From IMG/VR virus record IMGVR_UViG_3300037068_000153, positions 1 to 64,000 of that record: DNA of 64,000 nucleotides; one strand, written 5' to 3'. Shown here piece by piece: positions 1 to 6,202 of the stretch. The notes beneath the pieces were generated by a model. That model worked only from the letters and a program-made list of their open reading frames with translations. It had not been told where the DNA came from and made no database searches. The DNA is from a virus. Position numbers and translations under genes: made by a program. The number at the start of each line of letters is the position of its first letter. Within the stretch, counting starts at the first letter, position 1.

Positions 1-150
1 CCCCCCCCGCCGCCGCCGCCGCCGCCCCCGCCGCCGCCGACGCCGCCGACGCCGACGCCGCCGCCGCCGACGCCGCCGACGACGCCGCCGCCGCCGCCGC
101 CGCCGCCGACGCCGCCGCCGCCGCCGACGCCGCCGCCGCCGCCTATCAGC
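1..150. repeat. GCC/GAC triplet low-complexity tract
   Basis: The first 150 bases are almost only GCC triplets with interspersed GAC. In the frame of the following gene they encode an Ala-rich tract with scattered Asp. The tract touches the window edge, so its true length is unknown. It could be a real Ala/Asp linker or an assembly artefact at a contig end. Confidence 0.85.
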
Positions 151-344
151 TGTGGCCCGGTTGGACTCGATGGTACGTGCGCCCGCGATGGGCACTATGG
201 AGGGTTGCACGTTGGCAGCTGTTCATGGGCGCCGAGCCCAACCCGTGGATGCCCATCGTCGAGATGTATCGGCTAGGCGTGGCGCCCATCGGCTACAACA
301 AAGACGGCGAGTTTTGCATCTACGTCCCGAAGGTGCGTTCGTGA
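3..344 (+). CDS. 5'-partial protein: Ala/Asp-rich tract plus Trp-rich C-terminus
   Basis: Open from the left edge with no start in the window. About 47 Ala/Asp residues are followed by a Trp/Arg-rich segment (YQLWPGWTRWY, then five more Trp) and a C-terminus ending YVPKVRS. The stop TGA overlaps the GTG of the next gene, the junction style of this whole gene block, which supports the frame. I do not recognise a family. The Trp/Arg-rich part could contact membrane or nucleic acid, but this is speculative. Confidence 0.6.
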   Translation, partial: PPAAAAAAPAAADAADADAAAADAADDAAAAAAAADAAAAADAAAAAYQLWPGWTRWYVRPRWALWRVARWQLFMGAEPNPWMPIVEMYRLGVAPIGYNKDGEFCIYVPKVRS

Positions 345-511
345 GTGCCCTCGACGTCGGGTATGCGACCGCGTCGGCGGCGTTCATCTTCTGCCTGCTC
401 GCTCCGGGGGCTGAGCGTCGAGTCGTCCTCACGGCCCTCGGCGTCGTGGGCGCCATCTTCGGAGCGGCGGCGAGCCTGTCGTGGGCCTCGGTCGCGGAGT
501 GGGTGCTGTGA
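341..511 (+). CDS. small two-helix membrane protein
   Basis: 56 aa from GTG, which overlaps the previous stop (GTGA). Two hydrophobic stretches (about residues 9-24 and 30-48) are separated by a short basic turn (AERR). It is the first of three consecutive small membrane proteins. Function unknown; hairpin topology is inferred from hydrophobicity. Confidence 0.6.
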   Translation: MSALDVGYATASAAFIFCLLAPGAERRVVLTALGVVGAIFGAAASLSWASVAEWVL

Positions 512-720
512 CTCTAAACCGCAAGAGCATTTGGCTGGGCGCGCTGTTCCTGCTCACGCCCATGATCGTGACGCTGCCCGTGTTCGGCGCCGTGTGGATC
601 TATCGCCGCATCCGCGAGTGCCAGCGTGTGGTCGTGGTGCGCCCGGCCATCGAGGTGGTCGACCTCGTCGCCGTGCGCGAGCGGCTGCGCTGCAGTGACG
701 CGGACTGGTGGAATCGATGA
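508..720 (+). CDS. small membrane protein
   Basis: 70 aa from GTG at the GTGA overlap with the preceding gene. One strong transmembrane segment (about residues 8-31) is followed by YRRIRE and a charged soluble tail of 38 residues. The positive residues after the helix suggest a cytoplasmic C-terminus. No family recognised. Confidence 0.65.
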   Translation: MTLNRKSIWLGALFLLTPMIVTLPVFGAVWIYRRIRECQRVVVVRPAIEVVDLVAVRERLRCSDADWWNR

Positions 721-1052
721 GTCTGCACACGGCTTTGTTGATCTATGGCTGCGTGACGGTGACGTTCATGGTCATGGTCAGCTTCTATTGGTCATGGCTG
801 GAGGAAACGGGAGCCGGGCTGCCCTTCGACGAGATGCCGAAGGCAGTCGGCGTTATGGCTTCTTTTGCGTGGCCGGCATTGTTCCCGCTAGTCATCGTGA
901 TAGGTGCCGCCGCCTTGATTTTTGATTATGGCCCTCGATGGCTGGTGAGGGCCGAGCTGAGACGGCGTCAACGGGTAATAACGCGTGAAGCGGAGGCCAA
1001 AAAGCAGGCTGACGCGAAGCATTACGACGTTGAGCAGGGGCCACACCGATGA
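717..1052 (+). CDS. two-TM membrane protein with YxVExGPHR C-terminus
   Basis: 111 aa from ATG 717, which overlaps the previous TGA. A GTG at 708 in the same frame is possible but less likely. Transmembrane segments lie at about residues 6-28 and 48-69, followed by a basic amphipathic helix. The end, HYDVEQGPHR, matches the end of the unlinked 14633-14836 product (RYEVERGPHR). Both genes overlap by ATGA a next gene that begins M-I-V, so the two loci look like distant paralogues. Function unknown. Confidence 0.7.
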   Translation: MSLHTALLIYGCVTVTFMVMVSFYWSWLEETGAGLPFDEMPKAVGVMASFAWPALFPLVIVIGAAALIFDYGPRWLVRAELRRRQRVITREAEAKKQADAKHYDVEQGPHR

Positions 1053-1291
1053 TCGTGCGCGTGGGGGCGTTCATGACCGACCAGGACAAGGCGGAGGCGG
1101 CCATGATCGAGGTGTGCTGCGACGCGCTCGAGACGGCCATGGCCGCGGGCGTGCTCAAGGCGACTCGACTGCGCGGCGTGCTGTACATCGCCGTCGCCGG
1201 CCGTCATTTCCCTGTCGATTTCTGTCCGTTCTGCGGCCGAGCGCGTGAGCGCCGCGCCTCGACGGACCGCGACCGCGGGAGCGTGTGGTGA
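1049..1291 (+). CDS. small protein with a C-terminal CxxC
   Basis: 80 aa, starting at an ATGA overlap. An N-terminal helical region containing CCDALETAMAAG is followed by a beta-like segment and FCPFCGR near residue 63, a single zinc-ribbon knuckle. One CxxC pair alone would need a partner or dimer to hold zinc. No family assigned. Confidence 0.65.
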   Translation: MIVRVGAFMTDQDKAEAAMIEVCCDALETAMAAGVLKATRLRGVLYIAVAGRHFPVDFCPFCGRARERRASTDRDRGSVW

Positions 1292-1467
1292 AGTGTCACC
1301 TGTGCACGATTTGTGATCGACCTGGTCACAATTCGCGCAGGCATGCGGGTGAGCGCCAGGACGCTCCGAACAGGCAGAAGTCGAAGCGGTGCACGTGCGG
1401 CACTTGGATTCATACGACGTCGGGCATGTGCCGACGCTGTCGCTATGCGACGAAGGGAGCCGGGTAG
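1288..1467 (+). CDS. Cys/His-rich zinc-knuckle-like protein
   Basis: 59 aa from GTG 1288 (GTGA overlap; GTG 1285 is an alternative). The N-terminus has C-x2-C-x4-H-x4-H, a zinc-knuckle-like pattern with a final His. A second cluster follows (CTC near residue 36, then CRRC). The protein is basic, so nucleic-acid binding is plausible but inferred only from composition. Confidence 0.65.
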   Translation: MKCHLCTICDRPGHNSRRHAGERQDAPNRQKSKRCTCGTWIHTTSGMCRRCRYATKGAG

Positions 1468-2148
1468 ATGTCGAAGTCTATAGACGTGATCGCCGATCAG
1501 CTATGCGTCAAGCTCCAGGCGCTGGCTGAGCCCGCACGCGTGGCTGCTCTGAACCGCGTGCGCGAGAAGCTGCACGCCGTGAGCCCCTTCGCCGCCGAGC
1601 CGGTCGACTGCGTCTTGTGGGTCGAGCAGGATCTCGTCACGGCCAACGACTACAACCCCAACGCCGTCGCGCCGCCGGAGATGCGGCTGCTCGAGCTCTC
1701 TATCTCCGCCGACGGCTACACGCAGCCCATTGTGGCGGATCTCGACGATGAGAAGGCCGCCTTCGTGGTCGTCGATGGCTTCCACCGCCACCGCGTGGGC
1801 AAGGAGTCGGCGCTCGTCCGTGAGCGCGTCAAGGGCTACCTGCCGGTGGTGCAGATCAGAGACGAGCAGAAGGGCCGCCCGGACCGCATCGCCTCGACCA
1901 TCCGCCACAACCGAGCGCGCGGGAAGCATCAGGTCGAGCAGATGTCCAAGATCGTGGTCGAGCTCAAGAAGCGCAACTGGAGCGACGAGAAGATTGGCCG
2001 CGACCTCGGCATGGACCCCGATGAGGTGCTGCGTCTGGCGCAGATCACCGGATTGCGCGAGGCTTTCAAAGATCGCTCGTTCTCCATGGCCTGGGAGACG
2101 GACATGACCGTGGACGACGAGGCGGTAGAGGAGTCCATAAAGGACTAA
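1468..2148 (+). CDS. ibrB: IbrB-like ParB/sulfiredoxin-fold protein
   Basis: 226 aa. The ParB N-domain signature is clear: DYNPNAVAPPEM (residues 61-72), a GYTQPIVA strand and VVDGFHRHRVG (101-111), then STIRHNRARGKH (143-154) and a ParB-like helix-turn-helix segment (residues 160-198). These match phage IbrB proteins, which normally pair with the PAPS-reductase-fold protein IbrA; an IbrA-like gene lies at 3803. IbrA/IbrB were named as regulators of immunoglobulin-binding proteins in E. coli, but their biochemical role is not settled. The start has AAGGGAG just upstream. The usual ibrB-ibrA adjacency is broken here by three genes and a promoter. Confidence 0.85.
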   Translation: MSKSIDVIADQLCVKLQALAEPARVAALNRVREKLHAVSPFAAEPVDCVLWVEQDLVTANDYNPNAVAPPEMRLLELSISADGYTQPIVADLDDEKAAFVVVDGFHRHRVGKESALVRERVKGYLPVVQIRDEQKGRPDRIASTIRHNRARGKHQVEQMSKIVVELKKRNWSDEKIGRDLGMDPDEVLRLAQITGLREAFKDRSFSMAWETDMTVDDEAVEESIKD

Positions 2149-2186
2149 AGATTTTAGTTGACAAAATGCTAATAATTAAATATTAG
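2147..2186 (+). promoter_or_regulatory. early promoter P1 (leaderless)
   Basis: AAAGATTTTAG directly precedes TTGACA (2158-2163). A 17-bp spacer follows, then TATTAG (2181-2186). The ATG of the next gene begins seven bases after the -10, where transcription should start, so the mRNA is predicted to be leaderless. It is the best-matching member of the repeated promoter family in this window. Confidence 0.85.
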
Positions 2187-2193
2187 TCTAAAT

Positions 2194-2445
2194 ATGAGCG
2201 CAAACGTAGATAGTACTCAGTGGACTGAGTGGCAGGGTAAGTGGGAGCGCCTGGAAGATGGCACTTTTGGTGCTTCTATCAGGTTCAAAAATCACGAAAA
2301 TTTGATTGATAGATGCGTCGGTAAAATCGTTACACTCACTAGCAAAGCCGGTAAAAGAGAACGCGTAGTTCTTATTGAGCTAATTAAAGATTATGGAATT
2401 AACGATGTTACGATTTTTCGTTGTGAACGACTGATGGGTCATTAG
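2194..2445 (+). CDS. AT-rich 83-aa hypothetical protein
   Basis: 83 aa, notably lower in GC than its neighbours, with its own promoter ending seven bases upstream and no Shine-Dalgarno. The product (WQGKWERLEDGTFGASIRF...) looks like a small beta-rich soluble domain. No family recognised. Composition and a private promoter suggest recent acquisition as a moron-like gene. Confidence 0.75.
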   Translation: MSANVDSTQWTEWQGKWERLEDGTFGASIRFKNHENLIDRCVGKIVTLTSKAGKRERVVLIELIKDYGINDVTIFRCERLMGH

Positions 2446-2450
2446 CCCAT

Positions 2451-2864
2451 ATGGGTAACTGGGAGCGGGACCTCATCGGCCCGGGCCGCGCGCCCGAGCG
2501 TGGGCGCTATTACGCCGACTACCGCGAGCTGGAGGAATACGCCGCCGGCATGTGGCGACGCGCGTCGGGCGAGGCGCACCAGCTGAACCTCATCGCGCTG
2601 GCCGTGCGCCTGCTGCGCGACCCCGATCGCTTCCGCGGAGCGCTCGCCCGCGTGCTGCGTGAGTGGCCGACCAGCTGCAAGGCGGAGCTTACCCGCCGGG
2701 GAAACCATTATGCGTGGTTCGGCGCGGCCTCATGCTGCATCACGCACGGCATTCCCGAGCATCTGACCCGTCGTGCTTGGTGGAAGCTAGACGACGCCGA
2801 GCGGCTGGCGGCGGACGAGTGCGCGGCGGAGGCCGAAGCGTGCTGGCGGGCGGCGCATGCCTAG
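2451..2864 (+). CDS. hypothetical protein with YYxDYxELEEY motif
   Basis: 137 aa, GC-rich. The N-terminus carries GRYYADYRELEEYAAGMWRR, closely echoed by the segment encoded at 2872-2930 (VYYRYDELEEYHDGMWRR). It is mostly helical, with Cys residues around CCITHGIPEH. No known family. The repeat of the motif in the next reading frame suggests a tandem duplication. Confidence 0.7.
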   Translation: MGNWERDLIGPGRAPERGRYYADYRELEEYAAGMWRRASGEAHQLNLIALAVRLLRDPDRFRGALARVLREWPTSCKAELTRRGNHYAWFGAASCCITHGIPEHLTRRAWWKLDDAERLAADECAAEAEACWRAAHA

Positions 2865-2958
2865 GCTGCCGCGCGTCTACTATCGTTACGACGAGCTAGA
2901 GGAGTATCACGACGGCATGTGGCGACGCGTCTCGGATACCGAGAAAAGGAGAACGCAA
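2857..2958 (+). pseudogene. truncated paralogue of the 2451-2864 gene
   Basis: The frame opening at ATG 2857 (overlapping the previous TAG) encodes about 25 residues very similar to the start of the preceding protein. It then runs without a stop into the AT-rich gene at 2959. Base composition changes sharply at about 2940. It reads as a duplicated gene start cut off by insertion of the AT-rich gene. A functional N-terminal fusion cannot be excluded. Confidence 0.5.
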
Positions 2959-3801
2959 ATGGCCACGAGACCTGAGTATCTGAAGCATATTGTCGTGGAT
3001 ATTCGTTTTGTCACTCCAGAAATGGCGAAGGAGTGGCTGGCGAATACGAAGAGAAACAACCGTTCTTTGAGAAAAGGTGTTGTAGAGAAATACGTATACG
3101 ACATCAAGAACAATGCTTGGACAGTCAATTCCAGCGCTATCGGCTTCGACACCGACGGCAATTTGACGAATGGTCAACACAGACTGAATGCCATCGTGAA
3201 GGCCGATCGAGGCATTTACACGCTTTGTATTTTCGGACTACCTATCCGTTCCATGGATACTGAGGACGTTGGAGCTTCCCGCGGAGTGAATGGGGCGTTG
3301 CAGATCCGCGGCGTCGAAAACGCGAATGCTAAAAAGGCGATCGTGCAAGTTATCGCCAATCACGTTTTCAAGACGACTGTCGTCTTATCGGTGAGTCAAT
3401 ACGATAATTTCAATCTTCGTTTTCCTGGAGCGATAGATTGGGTTTGGGACGCGTTCAAAGGCGCCAAGGTCCAAATTCGCGCCGGCGTTAGGGCTGCCTT
3501 CCTATATGCCTGGATAAGCGGAGAGCACCGAGAATTGATCGAAAGCATTGTTTCCGACCTTAAAAACTCTTTTGCCGGCACATTCGCTCTCGCTGGAGGC
3601 TCTACTGAGGTTGCTCTTCGTTCCTACATTTTGGATGGCTCGCTAAGGGACGACGGAGATGTGATCTTCAGGAAAGTAACGCGTGCGATTCACTCTATTT
3701 TCGTTGGAGGTAAACCGCTGACTAAATTACAAGAATCGAAAGAGGGAATCGAATATTTCGAGAAGATTCTCGAAGCGTACGAAAAAGCAGGGAAGTTTTA
3801 A
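2959..3801 (+). CDS. NGQHR ParB/Srx-like phage protein
   Basis: 280 aa from ATG 2959, chosen because AAAGGAG lies 9 bases upstream; the frame also extends back to 2857. Residues about 13-90 match a widespread phage family: a VTPEMAKEWL start, then NRSLRKGVVEKYVYDI, then DTDGNLTNGQHRLNAIVKA, a variant of the DGQHR motif of ParB/sulfiredoxin-fold proteins (N replaces D). The C-terminal two-thirds is helical and unassigned. The gene is AT-rich relative to its neighbours and sits directly before ibrA with one base between. It may be a nucleotide-binding partner of the Ibr pair, which is inference. Confidence 0.75.
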   Translation: MATRPEYLKHIVVDIRFVTPEMAKEWLANTKRNNRSLRKGVVEKYVYDIKNNAWTVNSSAIGFDTDGNLTNGQHRLNAIVKADRGIYTLCIFGLPIRSMDTEDVGASRGVNGALQIRGVENANAKKAIVQVIANHVFKTTVVLSVSQYDNFNLRFPGAIDWVWDAFKGAKVQIRAGVRAAFLYAWISGEHRELIESIVSDLKNSFAGTFALAGGSTEVALRSYILDGSLRDDGDVIFRKVTRAIHSIFVGGKPLTKLQESKEGIEYFEKILEAYEKAGKF

Positions 3802-3802
3802 G

Positions 3803-5074
3803 GTGCTTAAGAGGTACCTGGACATCGATGTGCTCGAAGCTGCGCGCCAGCGCATCGCGCGGACATTCGACGATTTCCCGCGCGTCTATCTGAGCTTCTC
3901 CGCCGGCAAGGACTCGACCGTCATGCTGCACCTCGTCGCTGATGAGGCGCGCCGGCGCGGCCGTAAGTTCGGGCTGCTGCTCATCGACTTGGAGGCGCAG
4001 TTCCAGGTGACGATGGACCACGGTGAGGCGCTCTTCCGTGAGTACGCCGACTGCACCGAACCGTTCTGGGTCTCATTGCCCATCCATTTGCGCAACGCCG
4101 TGTCAGTCTACGAGCCCTTCTGGACGTGCTGGGACCCCGAAGCGCGTGACGCCTGGGTGCGCCAGCCGCCGGACTTCGCCGTCGTCGACGAGAAACACTT
4201 CCCGTTCTTCTGGCGGGCGATGGAGTTCGAGGAGTTCGTCCCCCTCTTCGGCGAATGGTACGGGTGCGGGGAACGGTGCGCGTGCTTCGTGGGCATCCGC
4301 ACAGATGAGTCGCTCAATCGGTTCCGCACCATCGCGCTCTCAGACAAAGAGACGTGGCGCGGGCTGCGCTGGACGTCACGTGTCGGTGAGCAGCAGCTCT
4401 ACAACGCCTACCCCATCTATGACTGGCACGTCGACGACCTGTGGACCTACCACGCCAAGAACCCAGAACGGCAGCACAACCGCCTGTACGACCTCATGCA
4501 CCAGGCCGGGCTCACGCCGCACCAGATGCGCATCTGCCAGCCCTATGGCGACGACCAACGGCGCAACCTGTGGCTCTACCACGTCGTCGAGCCGCAGACC
4601 TGGGCCCGCGTCGTGGCGCGGGTCAACGGGGCCAACGGTGGCGCCACGTACATCCAGGAGTGGGGCAACATCAACGGCTACCGCCGGGTGACCAAGCCCC
4701 CGGGGCACACCTGGCGCAGCTTCGCTGAGCTCCTCGTTGCCAGCATGCCGCCCAAGTCGCGAGAGCATTATCGGAATAAGGTGCTGCTGTTCGAGAAATG
4801 GTGGACCGAGCGCGGCTACCCAGGCGGCATCCCGGACGAGGCCGACTACGACATGGAGGCGCAGCGCAAGGCGCCGTCGTGGCGGCGCGTATGCAAGACG
4901 CTCCTACGTAACGACTACTGGGGCAAGGGCCTCGGTTTCTCACAGCAGAAGTCCGAGGGCTACGAGGCATACCTGAAGCTCATGCGCCGGCGCAAGGCGG
5001 AGTGGAAGGTGGAGCAGGAGGCGCTCGGGTTCAAGGTCAACAGTGCGGTCGAAGCCGCGGAGGAGAACGCATGA
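3803..5074 (+). CDS. ibrA: IbrA-like PAPS reductase/ATP-PPase family protein
   Basis: 423 aa from GTG 3803. The PP-loop SFSAGKDSTVMLHLV (residues 31-45) marks the adenine nucleotide alpha-hydrolase/PAPS reductase fold. CGERCACFVGIRTDES (155-170) matches the conserved centre of IbrA/DUF3440 proteins, and the C-terminal about 200 residues form the DUF3440-like region (YNAYPIYDWHVDDLW). It probably activates a substrate with ATP. Whether it acts on sulfur, nucleic acid or protein is unknown. Partner: the IbrB-like product of 1468-2148. Confidence 0.85.
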   Translation: MLKRYLDIDVLEAARQRIARTFDDFPRVYLSFSAGKDSTVMLHLVADEARRRGRKFGLLLIDLEAQFQVTMDHGEALFREYADCTEPFWVSLPIHLRNAVSVYEPFWTCWDPEARDAWVRQPPDFAVVDEKHFPFFWRAMEFEEFVPLFGEWYGCGERCACFVGIRTDESLNRFRTIALSDKETWRGLRWTSRVGEQQLYNAYPIYDWHVDDLWTYHAKNPERQHNRLYDLMHQAGLTPHQMRICQPYGDDQRRNLWLYHVVEPQTWARVVARVNGANGGATYIQEWGNINGYRRVTKPPGHTWRSFAELLVASMPPKSREHYRNKVLLFEKWWTERGYPGGIPDEADYDMEAQRKAPSWRRVCKTLLRNDYWGKGLGFSQQKSEGYEAYLKLMRRRKAEWKVEQEALGFKVNSAVEAAEENA

Positions 5075-5214
5075 GGCTGCAAGAGCTCGAGGATAAGCTG
5101 CGCTCCATCTACGAGTCGATGCCCCACAACGCCGACGACGCCGACGAGGTCGTGGACCTTCTGCGTGAGGTCGAGTCCCAGCGCGTCCGCGAGGGCGACC
5201 GAGAGATCTGGTAG
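5071..5214 (+). CDS. 47-aa acidic helical protein
   Basis: 47 aa from ATG at an ATGA overlap with ibrA. Highly charged and helical (LQELEDKLRSIYESMPHN, then DDADEVVDLLREVE). Too short for family assignment. Translational coupling to ibrA is likely from the overlap. Confidence 0.6.
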   Translation: MRLQELEDKLRSIYESMPHNADDADEVVDLLREVESQRVREGDREIW

Positions 5215-5217
5215 CCC

Positions 5218-5442
5218 TTGATCGATCTGGAGACCGCGATCGCGCGCGCCGACAAGAGCGCATACTACCGCCGGCGCACGGCCCTCAAGCGGCGCGTGAA
5301 GATCAAGCAGGGTCTCTGCATCGACTGCAATGCGGTCGCCAAGGCGGGCGTGCGCTGCAGCGCGTGCGCGTGGAAGCACCGGCTGGCCCAGCGCCTGCGG
5401 AAGAAGCGCAAGTTCGAGCACCTGGAAAGGGACGAAGAATGA
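5218..5442 (+). CDS. small basic zinc-ribbon protein
   Basis: 74 aa from TTG 5218, three bases after the previous stop. CIDCNAVAKAGVRCSAC (residues about 35-51) gives a C-x2-C...C-x2-C zinc ribbon flanked by strongly basic helices (RRRTALKRRVKIK; RLRKKRKFEH). Nucleic-acid binding is likely by composition. The TTG start is inferred because the basic N-terminal helix is coding and no ATG lies nearer. Confidence 0.65.
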   Translation: MIDLETAIARADKSAYYRRRTALKRRVKIKQGLCIDCNAVAKAGVRCSACAWKHRLAQRLRKKRKFEHLERDEE

Positions 5443-5678
5443 AGATCGACGACAAGAGCACGAGCCGCGAGATCCTCTCCAAGCTCATGCCCGTGCATGA
5501 CGAGCTGAACCATTCCATGGTCTCGTTCGACGACGGGCACGGCATCTTCAGGGTGCTGTGTAGCTGCGACCACGATCAGATTTTCCTCGATCGCGAGGTC
5601 GAGAAACTCACGGGCCACGCCCCGTCGTGGGTGGTCGGGCGTCTGCGCGTGCTCTGCCGCGAGCGGAGGGCCGCGTGA
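5439..5678 (+). CDS. hypothetical protein, 79 aa
   Basis: 79 aa from an ATGA overlap. Helical N-terminus (REILSKLMPVHDELNHSM), then FRVLCSCDHDQI with paired Cys and a basic C-terminus. No family recognised. Confidence 0.6.
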   Translation: MKIDDKSTSREILSKLMPVHDELNHSMVSFDDGHGIFRVLCSCDHDQIFLDREVEKLTGHAPSWVVGRLRVLCRERRAA

Positions 5679-6154
5679 AGCGCGTGCAGGTCGAGTCGCC
5701 ATTCGCGCCGCAGACTCCACTTCCTGATGGCGAGTGTCCAACGGTCGGAACTAGGAACGCATGGCCGTGTTCGGATTATCGATGCGGTTACTGCAATGTT
5801 CGTCGCATACGAGAGAAAGAGGCTTCCCGCAACGCGCGCTACCTCGCTGCCTGCCTGCGCGACTGTCTCCTGCGCGGCGAGTCGCCGTACGCGTCGCATG
5901 GTCTGTTGACTCTCCCCGGTGTACTTCGTGACGACGTGCCCGAGGAGCGCGAGCTGGGCATCCGCGCCGGGTTCGCCATGCGCGAGGGAATGCACGCGAC
6001 TGTGTTCTACACCGACCTCGGCTGGTCGCGTGGGATGCGCGCGGGTGAGGATCACGCGATCGAGTTGATCCGATACTCGAACGTCAAGGTCACGGGCTCG
6101 TCACCTGGCCACATCATCGAGTATCGAGAGCTTGGTCCTGATTGGGACAAATAA
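5675..6154 (+). CDS. DUF7768/nucleoside-deoxyribosyltransferase-like protein
   Basis: 159 aa from GTG at a GTGA overlap. The core from residue about 45 (ARYLAACLRDCLLRGE, ASHGLLTLPGVLRDD, EERELGIRAGFAM) matches phage and plasmid proteins with a nucleoside 2-deoxyribosyltransferase-like fold (DUF7768/DUF4406 type). The first about 40 residues differ from the usual short start and are Cys-rich (C-x12-C-x4-C-x2-C), perhaps an added zinc site. A role in nucleotide or base metabolism is inferred from the fold only. Confidence 0.6.
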   Translation: MKRVQVESPFAPQTPLPDGECPTVGTRNAWPCSDYRCGYCNVRRIREKEASRNARYLAACLRDCLLRGESPYASHGLLTLPGVLRDDVPEERELGIRAGFAMREGMHATVFYTDLGWSRGMRAGEDHAIELIRYSNVKVTGSSPGHIIEYRELGPDWDK

Positions 6155-6193
6155 AAGATTTTAGTTGACGCGCACCCGCTCGGGGCGCAAGGT
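6153..6193 (+). promoter_or_regulatory. early promoter P2
   Basis: AAAGATTTTAG followed by TTGACG (6165-6170), 17 bp, then CAAGGT (6188-6193). The GTG of the nuclease gene is at 6203, so the leader is at most a few bases. It belongs to the same family as the elements at 2147, 12647, 21115 and 25766. Confidence 0.75.
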
Positions 6194-6202
6194 GGGGGAC
6201 GC

